Notes: generated by a model from the sequence alone, not told the origin. A stretch of DNA of 64,000 nucleotides from Paenibacillus brasilensis (GCF_009363115.1 NZ_CP045298.1:4399501-4463500); one strand, 5' to 3'. Numbered from the stretch's first letter, positions 40,792 through 49,619 are shown. Numbers and translations are program-made.

Positions 40792-43339
40792 ACAAGAAAG
40801 CAAAGACAAAGTGCGGGTATACGAATACGCCAAATCGTTGAACATGAGCAGCAAAGAAATTATCACCATTCTTAAACGGCTGGATATTCCCGTGAACAAC
40901 CATATGAGCGTCATGGAACATGATGCCGTAGGTAAAGTGGAAAACTTTTTTAAGAATATCAAATCCAATGCTGCGGTCAAGCAAGGTGGAGCAGACACGG
41001 CGCAAGTAAGCTCGAACCAGACTCGTTCAAGCCAAACCGGTTCAAGCCAGGCCGCTTCAAGTCAGAACAGTAATCATTCAACTGAGCAAACCAAAAATCA
41101 ACAGGAAAAGCAGGTAAGTATGAATAGGACAAACAACAACCAAAACAGTAATCGAAGCAGTGCTCCAAGAGCGCAGGGTAGTCAGCAGGGCGGTCAAAAC
41201 CGCAGTCAGCAAAGTACGAATAAACCGAGTGGTCAGCAAGGCAGCCAGAACCGCAGTAATGGTCAACAACAAGGAGGACAACAGCGTTCCACTAGTAGCA
41301 CAGGTACGCGTTCTCAAGGAAGTAGCCAGGGTGGTACGGCAGTAAGAACATCTTCATCTACGGGGAGCAGCAATGCGAACCGTAATAGTGGTGGTGGCAA
41401 CCGTACAGGCAGCAGTAACGGTAATAACCGTTCCGGTCAAGGCCGTTTCGACGATAACCGTCAAGGCGGAGGACGCGGTGGTAACGGTGGCCGTGGTGGT
41501 AATAACCGCGGTGGTAACAATCGTGGTGGTAAATTTAACAACCGTGGTAAAGGCCAACCGCAGGAGCGTCGTGAGAAGATCGACAACACGCCTAAGAAAA
41601 TTATTGTGCGCGGTGAGATGACCGTAGGCGAAACAGCCAAGCTGCTTCACAAGGACGCGTCAGAAGTTATCAAAAAGCTGATTATGCTCGGAACAATGGC
41701 GACAATCAACCAGGAATTGGATATGGATACCATTCTTTTACTGGCTGGAGATTTCGGCGTTGAAGTAGAAGTGAAGATTCCGGTAGAAGAAGATCGCTTT
41801 GAAACTGTGGAAGAAAATGATGATCCAGCGGATCTGAAAACACGTCCACCAGTTGTAACAATCATGGGTCACGTCGATCATGGTAAAACCACTTTGCTGG
41901 ATGCTATTCGCTCCACGAATGTAACGGGTGGCGAAGCCGGTGGTATTACACAGCATATCGGTGCATACCAGGTTGAAATCAACGGTAAAAAAATCACCTT
42001 CTTGGATACACCGGGTCACGAAGCCTTTACTGCAATGCGTGCTCGTGGTGCTCAAGTTACAGATATGACGATTATCGTGGTTGCAGCTGACGACGGTGTT
42101 ATGCCACAGACGGTCGAAGCCATCAACCATGCCAAAGCAGCAGGCCTGCCTATTATCGTGGCTGTGAACAAGATTGACAAACCGGATGCGAACCCGGATA
42201 AAGTGAAGCAAGAGTTGACGGAATATGAGTTGGTACCTGAAGAGTGGGGCGGAGATACTATTTTCGTCAACGTCTCAGCGAAACAAAGAATGGGTCTGGA
42301 AGATCTGCTCGAAATGATTCTGTTGGTAGCTGAAGTGAATGAATACAAAGCGAATCCGGACAAACGGGCACGCGGTACCATCATTGAGGCTGAGTTGGAT
42401 AAGGGGCGCGGTTCTGTAGCTCGTGTGCTCGTGCAGAACGGTACTCTGAAAGTCGGCGATGCCTTCGTAGCGGGGAACTGCTTCGGGCGTGTACGTGCCA
42501 TGGTCAACGACAAAGGTCGTCGTCTCAAGGAAGCTGGACCTTCTACACCAGTTGAAATTACTGGTTTGACAGAAGTTCCACTTGCTGGTGATCCGTTCAT
42601 GGTGTTTGAGGATGAGCGCAAAGCCCGTGCTATCGCTGATAGACGTGCGATCACGCAGCGTCAGTCCGATCTGGGCAGCAACACCCGCGTAACGCTGGAT
42701 GACCTGTTCCAACACATCAAGGATGGTGAGATGAAGGATCTGAACGTCATTATCAAAGGTGATGTACAGGGTTCTGTCGAAGCGCTGAAGGGCTCCTTGA
42801 ACAAGATTGAAGTTGAAGGTGTACGCGTAAAAATTCTTCACAGTGGTGCAGGGGCAATCACCGAATCCGATATTATTTTGGCTGCGGCTTCCAATGCTAT
42901 CGTCATTGGTTTTAACGTTCGTCCAGATAATCAGGCCAAATCTACAGCAGAAGCTGAAAAAGTGGACATTCGTCTGCATCGCGTTATTTACAATGTCATT
43001 GAAGAAATCGAGCAGGCTATGAAAGGCATGCTGGATCCTGAGTATAAAGAAAATGTGATCGGACACGCTGAAGTACGTAACGTGTTCAAAGTTACTAAAG
43101 TCGGTACGATTGCTGGCTGTATGGTGACGTCCGGTAAAATTACCCGTTCAGCAGAAGCACGTCTGATTCGTGACGGCATCGTGATTTTCGAAGGCAAAAT
43201 CGACTCACTGAAACGCTTTAAGGACGACGCAAAAGAAGTTGCCCAAGGTTACGAATGTGGTATTACCCTTGATGGCTATAATGATGTTAAGGAATCCGAC
43301 ATTATTGAAGCGTTCGTCATGGAAACAGTGGAGCGCTAA
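40784..43339 (+). CDS. infB: Translation initiation factor IF-2
   Basis: IF-2 is the GTPase that positions fMet-tRNA on the ribosome. The N-terminal IF2-N domain (about residues 1-55) is followed by about 210 residues of Asn/Gln/Gly/Ser/Arg-rich linker that becomes GGNNRGGN-like. A second IF2-N domain (KIIVRGEMTVGETAKLLHKD) precedes the G domain from ~360 (GHVDHGKTTLLDAI, DTPGHEAF, NKID) and domains II-IV to the C-terminus. The 851-residue length exceeds B. subtilis IF-2 (716) because of the linker. The start is TTG at 40784 with GGAGGTGG upstream. A second internal start for a shorter isoform is possible but not evident. Confidence 0.96.
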   Translation: MSKQESKDKVRVYEYAKSLNMSSKEIITILKRLDIPVNNHMSVMEHDAVGKVENFFKNIKSNAAVKQGGADTAQVSSNQTRSSQTGSSQAASSQNSNHSTEQTKNQQEKQVSMNRTNNNQNSNRSSAPRAQGSQQGGQNRSQQSTNKPSGQQGSQNRSNGQQQGGQQRSTSSTGTRSQGSSQGGTAVRTSSSTGSSNANRNSGGGNRTGSSNGNNRSGQGRFDDNRQGGGRGGNGGRGGNNRGGNNRGGKFNNRGKGQPQERREKIDNTPKKIIVRGEMTVGETAKLLHKDASEVIKKLIMLGTMATINQELDMDTILLLAGDFGVEVEVKIPVEEDRFETVEENDDPADLKTRPPVVTIMGHVDHGKTTLLDAIRSTNVTGGEAGGITQHIGAYQVEINGKKITFLDTPGHEAFTAMRARGAQVTDMTIIVVAADDGVMPQTVEAINHAKAAGLPIIVAVNKIDKPDANPDKVKQELTEYELVPEEWGGDTIFVNVSAKQRMGLEDLLEMILLVAEVNEYKANPDKRARGTIIEAELDKGRGSVARVLVQNGTLKVGDAFVAGNCFGRVRAMVNDKGRRLKEAGPSTPVEITGLTEVPLAGDPFMVFEDERKARAIADRRAITQRQSDLGSNTRVTLDDLFQHIKDGEMKDLNVIIKGDVQGSVEALKGSLNKIEVEGVRVKILHSGAGAITESDIILAAASNAIVIGFNVRPDNQAKSTAEAEKVDIRLHRVIYNVIEEIEQAMKGMLDPEYKENVIGHAEVRNVFKVTKVGTIAGCMVTSGKITRSAEARLIRDGIVIFEGKIDSLKRFKDDAKEVAQGYECGITLDGYNDVKESDIIEAFVMETVER

Positions 43340-43359
43340 CGGCAGAGAGGTGAGCATCC

Positions 43360-43710
43360 ATGGCTAAAATACGTACAGGTCGAGTTGGCGAGCAAATTAA
43401 GAAGGAACTAAGCCTACTCATACAAACCGAATTAAAAGACCCCCGTATCGGTTTTATTACGGTGACGGGTGTCGATGTCACAAACGATTTGTCCCAGGCG
43501 AAAGTATACTTGAGTGTACTTGGGGATGAAGAACAAAAAACTTCTTCCCTGAAGGCATTGGACAAAGCGAACGGTTATCTTCGTTCTGAACTTGGCAAAC
43601 GGATACGGCTTCGCCATGTTCCTGAGCTGATTTTCAAAATTGACGAATCTATTGCTTACGGCAGTCGAATTGAAAAGCTGTTGAGTGATATCGACAAGGA
43701 CGAAAAATAG
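43360..43710 (+). CDS. rbfA: 30S ribosome-binding factor A
   Basis: RbfA is a cold-shock 16S rRNA maturation factor with a KH-like fold. The 116-residue protein has RTGRVGEQIKKELSLLIQTE, KDPRIGFITVTGVDVTNDLS and LRHVPELIFKIDESIAYG. GAGAGGTGAG precedes the ATG. In B. subtilis ylxP lies between infB and rbfA; here it is absent and only 20 bases separate the genes. Confidence 0.96.
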   Translation: MAKIRTGRVGEQIKKELSLLIQTELKDPRIGFITVTGVDVTNDLSQAKVYLSVLGDEEQKTSSLKALDKANGYLRSELGKRIRLRHVPELIFKIDESIAYGSRIEKLLSDIDKDEK

Positions 43711-43761
43711 GAATTCCTGTTGGTGTGAAGAAACCATGAACTGAATGTAAAGGAGACGGCA

Positions 43762-44739
43762 ATGCATACCTATGAACAGGCGCTTCAACAAGCGAAGGAA
43801 TTTATTCTGGAGCATGATGATTACCTGATCGTATCGCATGTACAGCCGGACGGAGACGCAGTCAGCTCCACCGTAACGGTGGGCTGGCTTCTCTCATGTC
43901 TGGGGAAGAAATTTACCATGTTGAATGAGGGAGCTATTCCCAAACGCATGGACTTTTTATGGCATGCCGATGAGATTATGGATATGAGCCAGCAACCGCC
44001 AGAACGGAAATACAACCGGATCATTTGCGTGGATTGTGCAGACTACCGTCGTGTTGGTTTGACAGAACAGTTTTTTGCGGAAGATGCCGTTATCCTGAAT
44101 ATTGATCATCATCCAACGAATGATGCGTATGGTACGGTGAATGTAATTAAGTCGGATGCAGCAGCAACAGCGGAAATCCTTTTTGATTTACTGGAAATGT
44201 TTGCCGTAAAGTGGGACGTTGAAGTAGCGACTTCTGTGTATACAGGACTGCTGACGGATACAGGAGGCTTCCGGTATTCCAACACTTCGCCAAAGGTGAT
44301 GTCTATTGTGTCACAGTTGCTCACTTATGGTGTAGATGGTCCATCTTTGTCTGAAAATTTGCTGGAAGAAATGACATTCCCGCAAATGAAGGTGCTGACC
44401 AAGGCATTGCAGACGCTCACCATGTCGGAGGATGGTAAAGTCGCCTGGGTGGTTGTTACACTTGAGGATATGGAAGAGTGCGGAGCTGTGAACGAGGACT
44501 TGGAAGGGATTGTTAACTATCCAAGAAATATTCGTGGCGTTGAAGTAGGCATTTTCTTTAAAGTGATCAATGAACAAGCGGTTAAAGCCAGCATGAGATC
44601 GGCAGGCCGTGTTGATGTAGCTGCGTTAGCCCAGTCGTTTGGAGGCGGAGGCCATGTTCGTGCGGCGGGCTGCCGGCTAGAAGGCAAACTGGAGGATATT
44701 ATCAAGATCGTTGTAGGGCGGGTGAAAGACGAGCTATGA
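43762..44739 (+). CDS. nrnA: Bifunctional oligoribonuclease / PAP phosphatase NrnA
   Basis: NrnA is a DHH-DHHA1 phosphodiesterase that degrades nanoRNA to mononucleotides and dephosphorylates pAp. The 325-residue protein has the DxD motif in VSHVQPDGDAVSSTVTVGWL, VDCADYRRVG, the DHH motif in ILNIDHHPTNDAYG, a further Asp site in GLLTDTGGFRYSN, and the DHHA1 substrate loop SFGGGGHVRAAGCRL. AAGGAGA precedes the ATG. The stop overlaps the truB ATG by four bases. Confidence 0.95.
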   Translation: MHTYEQALQQAKEFILEHDDYLIVSHVQPDGDAVSSTVTVGWLLSCLGKKFTMLNEGAIPKRMDFLWHADEIMDMSQQPPERKYNRIICVDCADYRRVGLTEQFFAEDAVILNIDHHPTNDAYGTVNVIKSDAAATAEILFDLLEMFAVKWDVEVATSVYTGLLTDTGGFRYSNTSPKVMSIVSQLLTYGVDGPSLSENLLEEMTFPQMKVLTKALQTLTMSEDGKVAWVVVTLEDMEECGAVNEDLEGIVNYPRNIRGVEVGIFFKVINEQAVKASMRSAGRVDVAALAQSFGGGGHVRAAGCRLEGKLEDIIKIVVGRVKDEL

Positions 44740-45668
44740 ACCCGTTGAAGAAGGAACAGGCAAGTTGGGAAGGCGTTCTGCCCGTCTATAAACCCGCTGG
44801 ATTTACCTCTCATGATGTAGTGGCGAAGGCTCGTCGTTTACTGGGGATGAAGCGAATCGGACACACCGGAACGCTTGATCCGCAGGTAACCGGTGTGCTG
44901 CCCTTGTGTCTGGGACGTGCTACCCGAGTCGTAGAATACATGCAAGAGCGGCCCAAGGAGTATCGGGCTATGCTGAGATTAGGCATTGCAACCGATACCG
45001 AAGATCTTACGGGGACAGTTATTGAAGAAAGTGAACGTCCGGTAGAAGTAACGGAACTGGAAGCCAAAGCGACGCTGGAGCGTTTTGTTGGTACGATTTC
45101 TCAAGTGCCGCCGATGTATTCCGCACTCAAAGTGAATGGCAAACGTCTATATGAACTGGCTCGAGAAGGCAAAACCGTAGAGCGCAAAAGCCGCGAAGTA
45201 GACATTTACGAGCTGGAAATGACAGGATTTGCTCAGACAGGATCATATGTGGACATTTCCTTCCGTGCTTTATGCTCCAAAGGGACATATATCCGTACAC
45301 TATGTGTTGATATTGGCCGTGCCTTGGGATATCCTTCGACGATGGTCAAGCTGGAGCGAACCATGTCTGCGGGAATTTCCGCAGAACATTGCCTGACGTT
45401 CGAAGAGATAGAGCGCTGCGTAGCGGATGGCAGTTTGGGTGAGCGGCTTATTGCAACCGATCAGGCGATTGACTATATGCCTGAGCATACGGTGGCCGAA
45501 GCGAAGGCAACTGCAGCTTTGCAAGGCCAACGTTTGTCGCTGAGTATGATTTCACCACCTGTGGACGACAGCCAGCCCTTCCGTTTGTATAAAGAGGATA
45601 AAACGTTTTTAGGTATATATGGACGAGATGAATCAGGGGCAATTGCTCCAATTAAAGTTTTTTTATAA
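44736..45668 (+). CDS. truB: tRNA pseudouridine(55) synthase TruB
   Basis: TruB makes pseudouridine 55 in the T-loop of tRNAs. In the 310-residue protein the catalytic Asp48 lies in RIGHTGTLDPQVTGVLPLCL, preceded by VYKPAGFTSHDVVAKARRLL and followed by QVPPMYSALKVNGKRLYELA and RALCSKGTYIRTLCVDIG. A C-terminal PUA-like region is present. It is coupled to nrnA by ATGA overlap. Confidence 0.96.
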   Translation: MNPLKKEQASWEGVLPVYKPAGFTSHDVVAKARRLLGMKRIGHTGTLDPQVTGVLPLCLGRATRVVEYMQERPKEYRAMLRLGIATDTEDLTGTVIEESERPVEVTELEAKATLERFVGTISQVPPMYSALKVNGKRLYELAREGKTVERKSREVDIYELEMTGFAQTGSYVDISFRALCSKGTYIRTLCVDIGRALGYPSTMVKLERTMSAGISAEHCLTFEEIERCVADGSLGERLIATDQAIDYMPEHTVAEAKATAALQGQRLSLSMISPPVDDSQPFRLYKEDKTFLGIYGRDESGAIAPIKVFL

Positions 45669-45673
45669 ATTTT

Positions 45674-45718
45674 CAGCGGAGCTGAACAATTCTATAATTA
45701 CAAGAAAAGCTTCCGCTG
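45674..45718 (+). other. 10-bp hairpin with one-base bulge after truB
   Basis: CAGCGGAGCT (45674-45683) pairs with AGCTTCCGCTG (45708-45718), one base bulged, around a 24-base A/T-rich loop. No U-tract follows directly; a terminator-like hairpin lies downstream. Confidence 0.55.
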
Positions 45719-45741
45719 GGCGTGGTCGCTTCTGTGAAAGT

Positions 45742-45762
45742 AACGTCGATAGACGTTTTTCT
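45742..45762 (+). terminator. Probable terminator between truB and ribF
   Basis: AACGTC-GATA-GACGTT is followed by TTTCTT. The stem is short (6 bp) with a tetraloop and sits about 75 bases after the truB stop. Confidence 0.55.
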
Positions 45763-45783
45763 TACCCCGAATTGTGCTATAAT
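45755..45783 (+). promoter_or_regulatory. Possible promoter for ribF with perfect -10
   Basis: A perfect TATAAT lies at 45778-45783. The hexamer 17 bases upstream (GTTTTT) is a poor -35, and it overlaps the terminator's T-tract. Plausible, low confidence. Confidence 0.35.
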
Positions 45784-45827
45784 TTTGACGAAGTTAGTCA
45801 AATGATGTGAAATGCAGGTGAATGAAT

Positions 45828-46766
45828 ATGATTACCGTTTCGTTGTCTTATCCATTGAGCGATGAGCTTTTACAGCAATGGGGGCGTCCACAGGTCACGG
45901 CGATTGGTCAGTTCGACGGTCTTCATCTGGGGCACGCAAGCGTCATACACCAAGCCGTTTCGCTGGCTCGGGAACAGAAAGTGCCGGGTTCTGTCATGAC
46001 ATTTCATCCTCACCCAAAGGAAGTCATGAAGAAAGGTGACTATGAAGGTTATTTAACACCGCTTGCGGACAAGCAGACTATTTTGGCCGAAATGGGTGTG
46101 GATGTTCTTTATATTATGAGCTTTAACGAGGATTTTTCCAAGGTCAGTCCTGAGGCGTTTATGACAGATGTACTGCTTCCTTTGCAAATTCAAACGGCAG
46201 TAGTGGGCTTTGACTTTCGGTTTGGCTACCGAGGGGCAGGGCATGAGGATACGCTTCGCAAGCTTGGTGGGGAGCTGATGACTGTGCACACTGTACCCCC
46301 GTTTGAACTGGATGGGGAAAAGGTGAGCAGCTCTGGCATTCGCCGTGCTTTGCAGACCGGGGATCTAACACAAGCGTCTCGCTGGTTGGGACGTCCTTAC
46401 CGTATACGGGGGACTGTTATGGATGGAGAGAAGCGGGGGCGTACCATCGGATTTCCGACCGCCAATCTCAAATTAGATGATACTTACGTAATTCCGGTCA
46501 AGGGTGTATACGCTGTACGGGCACTCGTAGGCAACCGTTGGATAAGCGGTGTCATGAATGTAGGAGTCAAGCCTACCTTTCATGAAGGCGTGCTGAATCC
46601 GTCGTTTGAGGTGCATTTATTTGATTTTAATCAGCAGATTTATGGGGAGTCTGTGCTGGTTGAGCTTCATCATTACATCCGTCCTGAACGTAAATTCTCT
46701 TCAGTGGATGAGCTGATCAGTCAAATTGGCAATGACGCACAGACAGCTAAAAAGCTGTTGGGCTAA
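45828..46766 (+). CDS. ribF: Bifunctional riboflavin kinase / FAD synthetase
   Basis: RibF phosphorylates riboflavin to FMN and adenylates it to FAD. The N-terminal nucleotidyltransferase domain has AIGQFDGLHLGHASVIHQA and later FDFRFGYRGAGHEDTLRKL and VSSSGIRRAL. The C-terminal flavokinase domain has GEKRGRTIGFPTANLKLDD and GVYAVRALVG. ATG 45828 is preferred (CAGGTGA six to seven bases upstream); ATG 45822 in frame adds two residues. It comes before rpsO as in B. subtilis (ribC). Confidence 0.95.
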   Translation: MITVSLSYPLSDELLQQWGRPQVTAIGQFDGLHLGHASVIHQAVSLAREQKVPGSVMTFHPHPKEVMKKGDYEGYLTPLADKQTILAEMGVDVLYIMSFNEDFSKVSPEAFMTDVLLPLQIQTAVVGFDFRFGYRGAGHEDTLRKLGGELMTVHTVPPFELDGEKVSSSGIRRALQTGDLTQASRWLGRPYRIRGTVMDGEKRGRTIGFPTANLKLDDTYVIPVKGVYAVRALVGNRWISGVMNVGVKPTFHEGVLNPSFEVHLFDFNQQIYGESVLVELHHYIRPERKFSSVDELISQIGNDAQTAKKLLG

Positions 46767-46770
46767 ATTA

Positions 46771-46799
46771 TTTACATAAGACAGGCGCTGTGTTATACT
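46771..46799 (+). promoter_or_regulatory. Sigma-A-type promoter for rpsO
   Basis: TTTACA (46771-46776), a 17-base spacer, and TATACT (46794-46799), starting five bases after the ribF stop. Confidence 0.75.
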
Positions 46800-46805
46800 G
46801 ACTTA

Positions 46806-46898
46806 TGTTGTGTAAACAACGATGAACCTTAGCTTGGTTGTCCGCTTTCACCGGCGGCTACGAGGCTAGTGGCGATTATAATGAAGGAGGTGAACAGG
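46806..46898 (+). promoter_or_regulatory. Ribosomal protein S15-type leader of rpsO
   Basis: The ~90-nt untranslated region before rpsO holds GTTGT/ACAAC (46807-46818) and the paired elements TTAGCTTGGTTGTCCGC and GGCGGCTACGAGGCTAG-like around a CTTTCACC loop. These can form a branched structure ending at the AAGGAGGTGA ribosome site. In many Bacillota S15 represses its own translation by binding such a leader. The fold here is by eye and needs a covariance-model test. Confidence 0.55.
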
Positions 46899-47168
46899 AT
46901 GGCATTGACTCAAGAGCGTAAACAGCAATTGATCGAGGAGTACAAAACTCATGAATCCGATACAGGATCACCTGAGGTACAAATCGCTATCCTTACTGAA
47001 AACATCGTCAACTTGCAAAGTCACTTTCGTTCGCACAAGAAAGACCATCACTCCCGCCGCGGGTTGTTGAAAATGGTCGGTCAGCGTCGTAAGCTTTTGG
47101 CTTACCTGAAGAAGACTGATGTTAAACGTTACAGTGCGTTGATCGAACGTCTCGGACTGCGTCGTTAA
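46899..47168 (+). CDS. rpsO: 30S ribosomal protein S15
   Basis: S15 is an 89-residue protein with the family motifs ALTQERKQQLIEEYKTHESD, TGSPEVQIAILTENIVNL and HSRRGLLKMVGQRRKLLAYL. ATG 46899 has AAGGAGGTGA upstream; the frame opens at GTG 46869, which lies inside the structured leader and is rejected. A terminator follows and pnp is transcribed after it. Confidence 0.97.
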   Translation: MALTQERKQQLIEEYKTHESDTGSPEVQIAILTENIVNLQSHFRSHKKDHHSRRGLLKMVGQRRKLLAYLKKTDVKRYSALIERLGLRR

Positions 47169-47189
47169 TTTTCAGACATGTAATGTGAA

Positions 47190-47256
47190 AAGAAGCCTGG
47201 TTGTTCACCGCTTGTCCCTGCTAAGGCGACGGCGGACAGCAGCCGGGTTCTTTTTT
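47190..47256 (+). terminator. Intrinsic terminator after rpsO
   Basis: AAGAAGCCTGGTTG (47190-47203) pairs imperfectly with CAGCCGGGTTCTT (47239-47251). An inner TGTCC/GGACA pair lies within the loop, and a run of T follows (47251-47256). Confidence 0.72.
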
Positions 47257-47303
47257 GAAATGGGAGTCTTTTTTGAAATGAGAAACTTTTTTAAAATTAC
47301 ATA
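47250..47303 (+). repeat. Three degenerate 18-bp tandem repeats starting in the rpsO terminator T-tract
   Basis: Units begin at 47250, 47268 and 47286, each starting C-TTTTTT-(G/A)AAAT. Units 1 and 2 share CTTTTTTGAAATG and differ at a few later bases; unit 3 is more diverged. The effect is three successive U-tracts in the transcript after the terminator stem. Confidence 0.65.
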
Positions 47304-47337
47304 TCTTATTTGAATGTGAATTTCTTATGAATAAGAC

Positions 47338-47366
47338 TTGCGCAGGAAATACTGGATATGTATAGA
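47338..47366 (+). promoter_or_regulatory. Possible sigma-A promoter for pnp
   Basis: TTGCGC (47338-47343), a 17-base spacer, and TATAGA (47361-47366), about 30 bases before the pnp start. Confidence 0.45.
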
Positions 47367-47398
47367 ACTTTTACAATGGAATGAAATGGAGGGATACC

Positions 47399-49501
47399 AT
47401 GGAGCAACGTGTAGAAATGCAGCTCGGCGGAAGAAAGCTGGTGCTGGAAACAGGACGTCTTGCGAAACAAGCCAATGCGGCAGTTAAAGTAAGCTACGGA
47501 GAAACAGTTGTGCTTTGTACCGTGACTGCTTCCCGTGAACCGAAAGATCTGGACTTTTTTCCGCTGACAGTAAACTATGAGGAAAGATTATATGCTGTTG
47601 GGAAAATTCCAGGTGGATTTATTAAACGTGAAGGACGCCCAAGTCAAAAAGCGATTTTATCCAGCCGTTTGACAGACCGTCCGATTCGTCCATTGTTTCC
47701 AGAAGGCTTCCGGAATGACGTACAGGTATTGAATCTGGTGATGAGTGTTGATCAGGATTGTGAGCCGGAAATTGCAGCAATGATCGGAACCTCGGCGGCA
47801 CTTAGCATTTCGGACGTGCCTTTTAACGGGCCGATTGGTGGAGTTGCTGTAGGCCGTGTAAACGGACAATTCGTGATTAACCCGGACATTGCCCAACAGA
47901 ATACCAGCGATATGTACCTGGTTGTAGCCGGAACGAAAGATGCCATCATGATGGTAGAAGCTGAAGGTGACGAAATTCCAGAGGAAGTCATGCTGGAAGC
48001 CATTATGTTCGGCCATGACGAGATTAAGAACATTGTCGCAGTCATTGAACAATTGGTTCAAGTGGCAGGTAAAGAGAAAATGCAGGTTAAGCTGCATACT
48101 GTTGATGAAAAAGTGAACAGTGAAGTACGTGCTTATGCAGCTGGACGTTTGGTGGAAGCTGTTAAAATTGCAGAAAAACATGCCCGTCAAGAGGCGATTG
48201 ATGCAGTTAACGAAGAGACAATTGCCCACTTTGAAGCACAATACATAGAGACGCCTGAGCTTCTGAAAGACGTGAGCGAAGTTCTCTATGATATCGTTAA
48301 AGAAGAAGTTCGTCGTCTGATTACGCATGATAAAGTGCGTCCTGACGGTCGTAAGCTTGATGAAATTCGTCCGATCGAAAGCGACACGAGCATTTTGCCA
48401 CGTACGCATGGCTCGGGCTTGTTCACACGTGGTCAAACGCAAGCGCTTAGCGTTTGTACACTTGGCGCATTGGGTGACGTACAAATTCTGGACGGTATTG
48501 ATCTGGAAGAAACGAAACGTTTCATGCACCATTACAATTTCCCTCCATTCAGCGTAGGTGAGGCTCGTCCTTTGCGTGCGCCGGGTCGACGTGAAATTGG
48601 ACATGGTGCTCTTGGGGAGCGTGCGCTTTCCAAAGTAATCCCTTCCGAAACTGAGTTTCCATACACCATCCGTCTGGTTTCCGAGGTGCTGGAATCGAAC
48701 GGTTCAACCTCCCAAGCTAGTATTTGCGCAAGCACACTGGCTATGATGGATGCAGGTGTACCGATCAAGGCTCCGGTTGCAGGTGTAGCTATGGGATTGA
48801 TCAAGGACGGAGATCATGTTTCCGTGCTTACGGATATCCAAGGCATGGAAGATCATCTGGGTGATATGGACTTTAAAGTGGCTGGTACAGCAGAAGGTGT
48901 AACTGCTATTCAAATGGATATTAAAATTGACGGTATTGACCGTGAAATTTTGCAGGATGCGCTCAAGCAAGCTAGAGAAGGACGTTTGTTCATTCTTAGC
49001 AAGATGATGGAAGCCATCCAAAAGCCACGCGAGCAGTTGTCTCCGTATGCTCCAAAAATTATGACGATGCATATTAATCCAGACAAAATCCGTGATGTTA
49101 TTGGCGCGGGTGGTAAAATCATTAACAAAATCATCGAAGAAACCGGCGTGAAAATTGATATCGAGCAAGATGGCCGTGTGTTCATCGCTTCCACAAACCA
49201 AGAGATGAATGAAAAGGCGCGCTCCATTATTGAAGGTATCGTTAAGGAAGTTGTAGTCGGAGAGATTTACATCGGTACAGTGAAACGGATTGAAAAATTC
49301 GGTGCATTCGTCGAGATTTTACCGGGTAAGGACGGTCTGGTGCATATTTCTCAACTGTCTACTGAGCGTGTAGCCAAAGTTGAGGATGTAATTGCTATTG
49401 GAGATACGATTACGGTGAAAGTAACTGAAATCGATCAGCAAGGCCGTGTCAATTTGTCCCGTAAGGCGGTTCTGACAGCTGAAGCTCCTGCAAAGTCCTA
49501 G
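47399..49501 (+). CDS. pnp: Polyribonucleotide nucleotidyltransferase (PNPase)
   Basis: PNPase is the phosphorolytic 3'-5' exoribonuclease of mRNA turnover. The 700-residue protein has two RNase PH domains (from GGRKLVLETGRLAKQANAAV, with the phosphate site in ESNGSTSQASICASTLAMMD). A KH domain (near residue 555, DKIRDVIGAGGKIINKIIEE) and an S1 domain (near 620, GTVKRIEKFGAFVEILPGKD) end the protein. ATG 47399 has GGAGGG upstream; the frame opens at 47381. Length and order are standard. Confidence 0.97.
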   Translation: MEQRVEMQLGGRKLVLETGRLAKQANAAVKVSYGETVVLCTVTASREPKDLDFFPLTVNYEERLYAVGKIPGGFIKREGRPSQKAILSSRLTDRPIRPLFPEGFRNDVQVLNLVMSVDQDCEPEIAAMIGTSAALSISDVPFNGPIGGVAVGRVNGQFVINPDIAQQNTSDMYLVVAGTKDAIMMVEAEGDEIPEEVMLEAIMFGHDEIKNIVAVIEQLVQVAGKEKMQVKLHTVDEKVNSEVRAYAAGRLVEAVKIAEKHARQEAIDAVNEETIAHFEAQYIETPELLKDVSEVLYDIVKEEVRRLITHDKVRPDGRKLDEIRPIESDTSILPRTHGSGLFTRGQTQALSVCTLGALGDVQILDGIDLEETKRFMHHYNFPPFSVGEARPLRAPGRREIGHGALGERALSKVIPSETEFPYTIRLVSEVLESNGSTSQASICASTLAMMDAGVPIKAPVAGVAMGLIKDGDHVSVLTDIQGMEDHLGDMDFKVAGTAEGVTAIQMDIKIDGIDREILQDALKQAREGRLFILSKMMEAIQKPREQLSPYAPKIMTMHINPDKIRDVIGAGGKIINKIIEETGVKIDIEQDGRVFIASTNQEMNEKARSIIEGIVKEVVVGEIYIGTVKRIEKFGAFVEILPGKDGLVHISQLSTERVAKVEDVIAIGDTITVKVTEIDQQGRVNLSRKAVLTAEAPAKS

Positions 49502-49587
49502 GTTCTGATACCGCGGACCACAGTAACAGAAAGTCTATCCGTTTTTTACAGAACACGGGATTTGATAGTATTATTTAAGCTTTTGGA

Positions 49588-49619
49588 AAGAGGCAGAGCT
49601 ACGTTTCTGGCTCTTTTTT
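49588..49619 (+). terminator. Intrinsic terminator after pnp
   Basis: AGAGGCAGA pairs with TCTGGCTCT (one mismatch), followed by TTTTTT at 49614-49619. Confidence 0.72.

Noticed and set aside
45822..45829. Frameshift or start confusion at ribF
   Set aside because: Two in-frame ATGs six bases apart explain the ambiguity; the reading frame is intact.
47657..48604. 315-codon minus-strand open frame in pnp
   Set aside because: Shadow of a highly expressed gene; composition rich in His, Asn, Phe and Thr with no domain.
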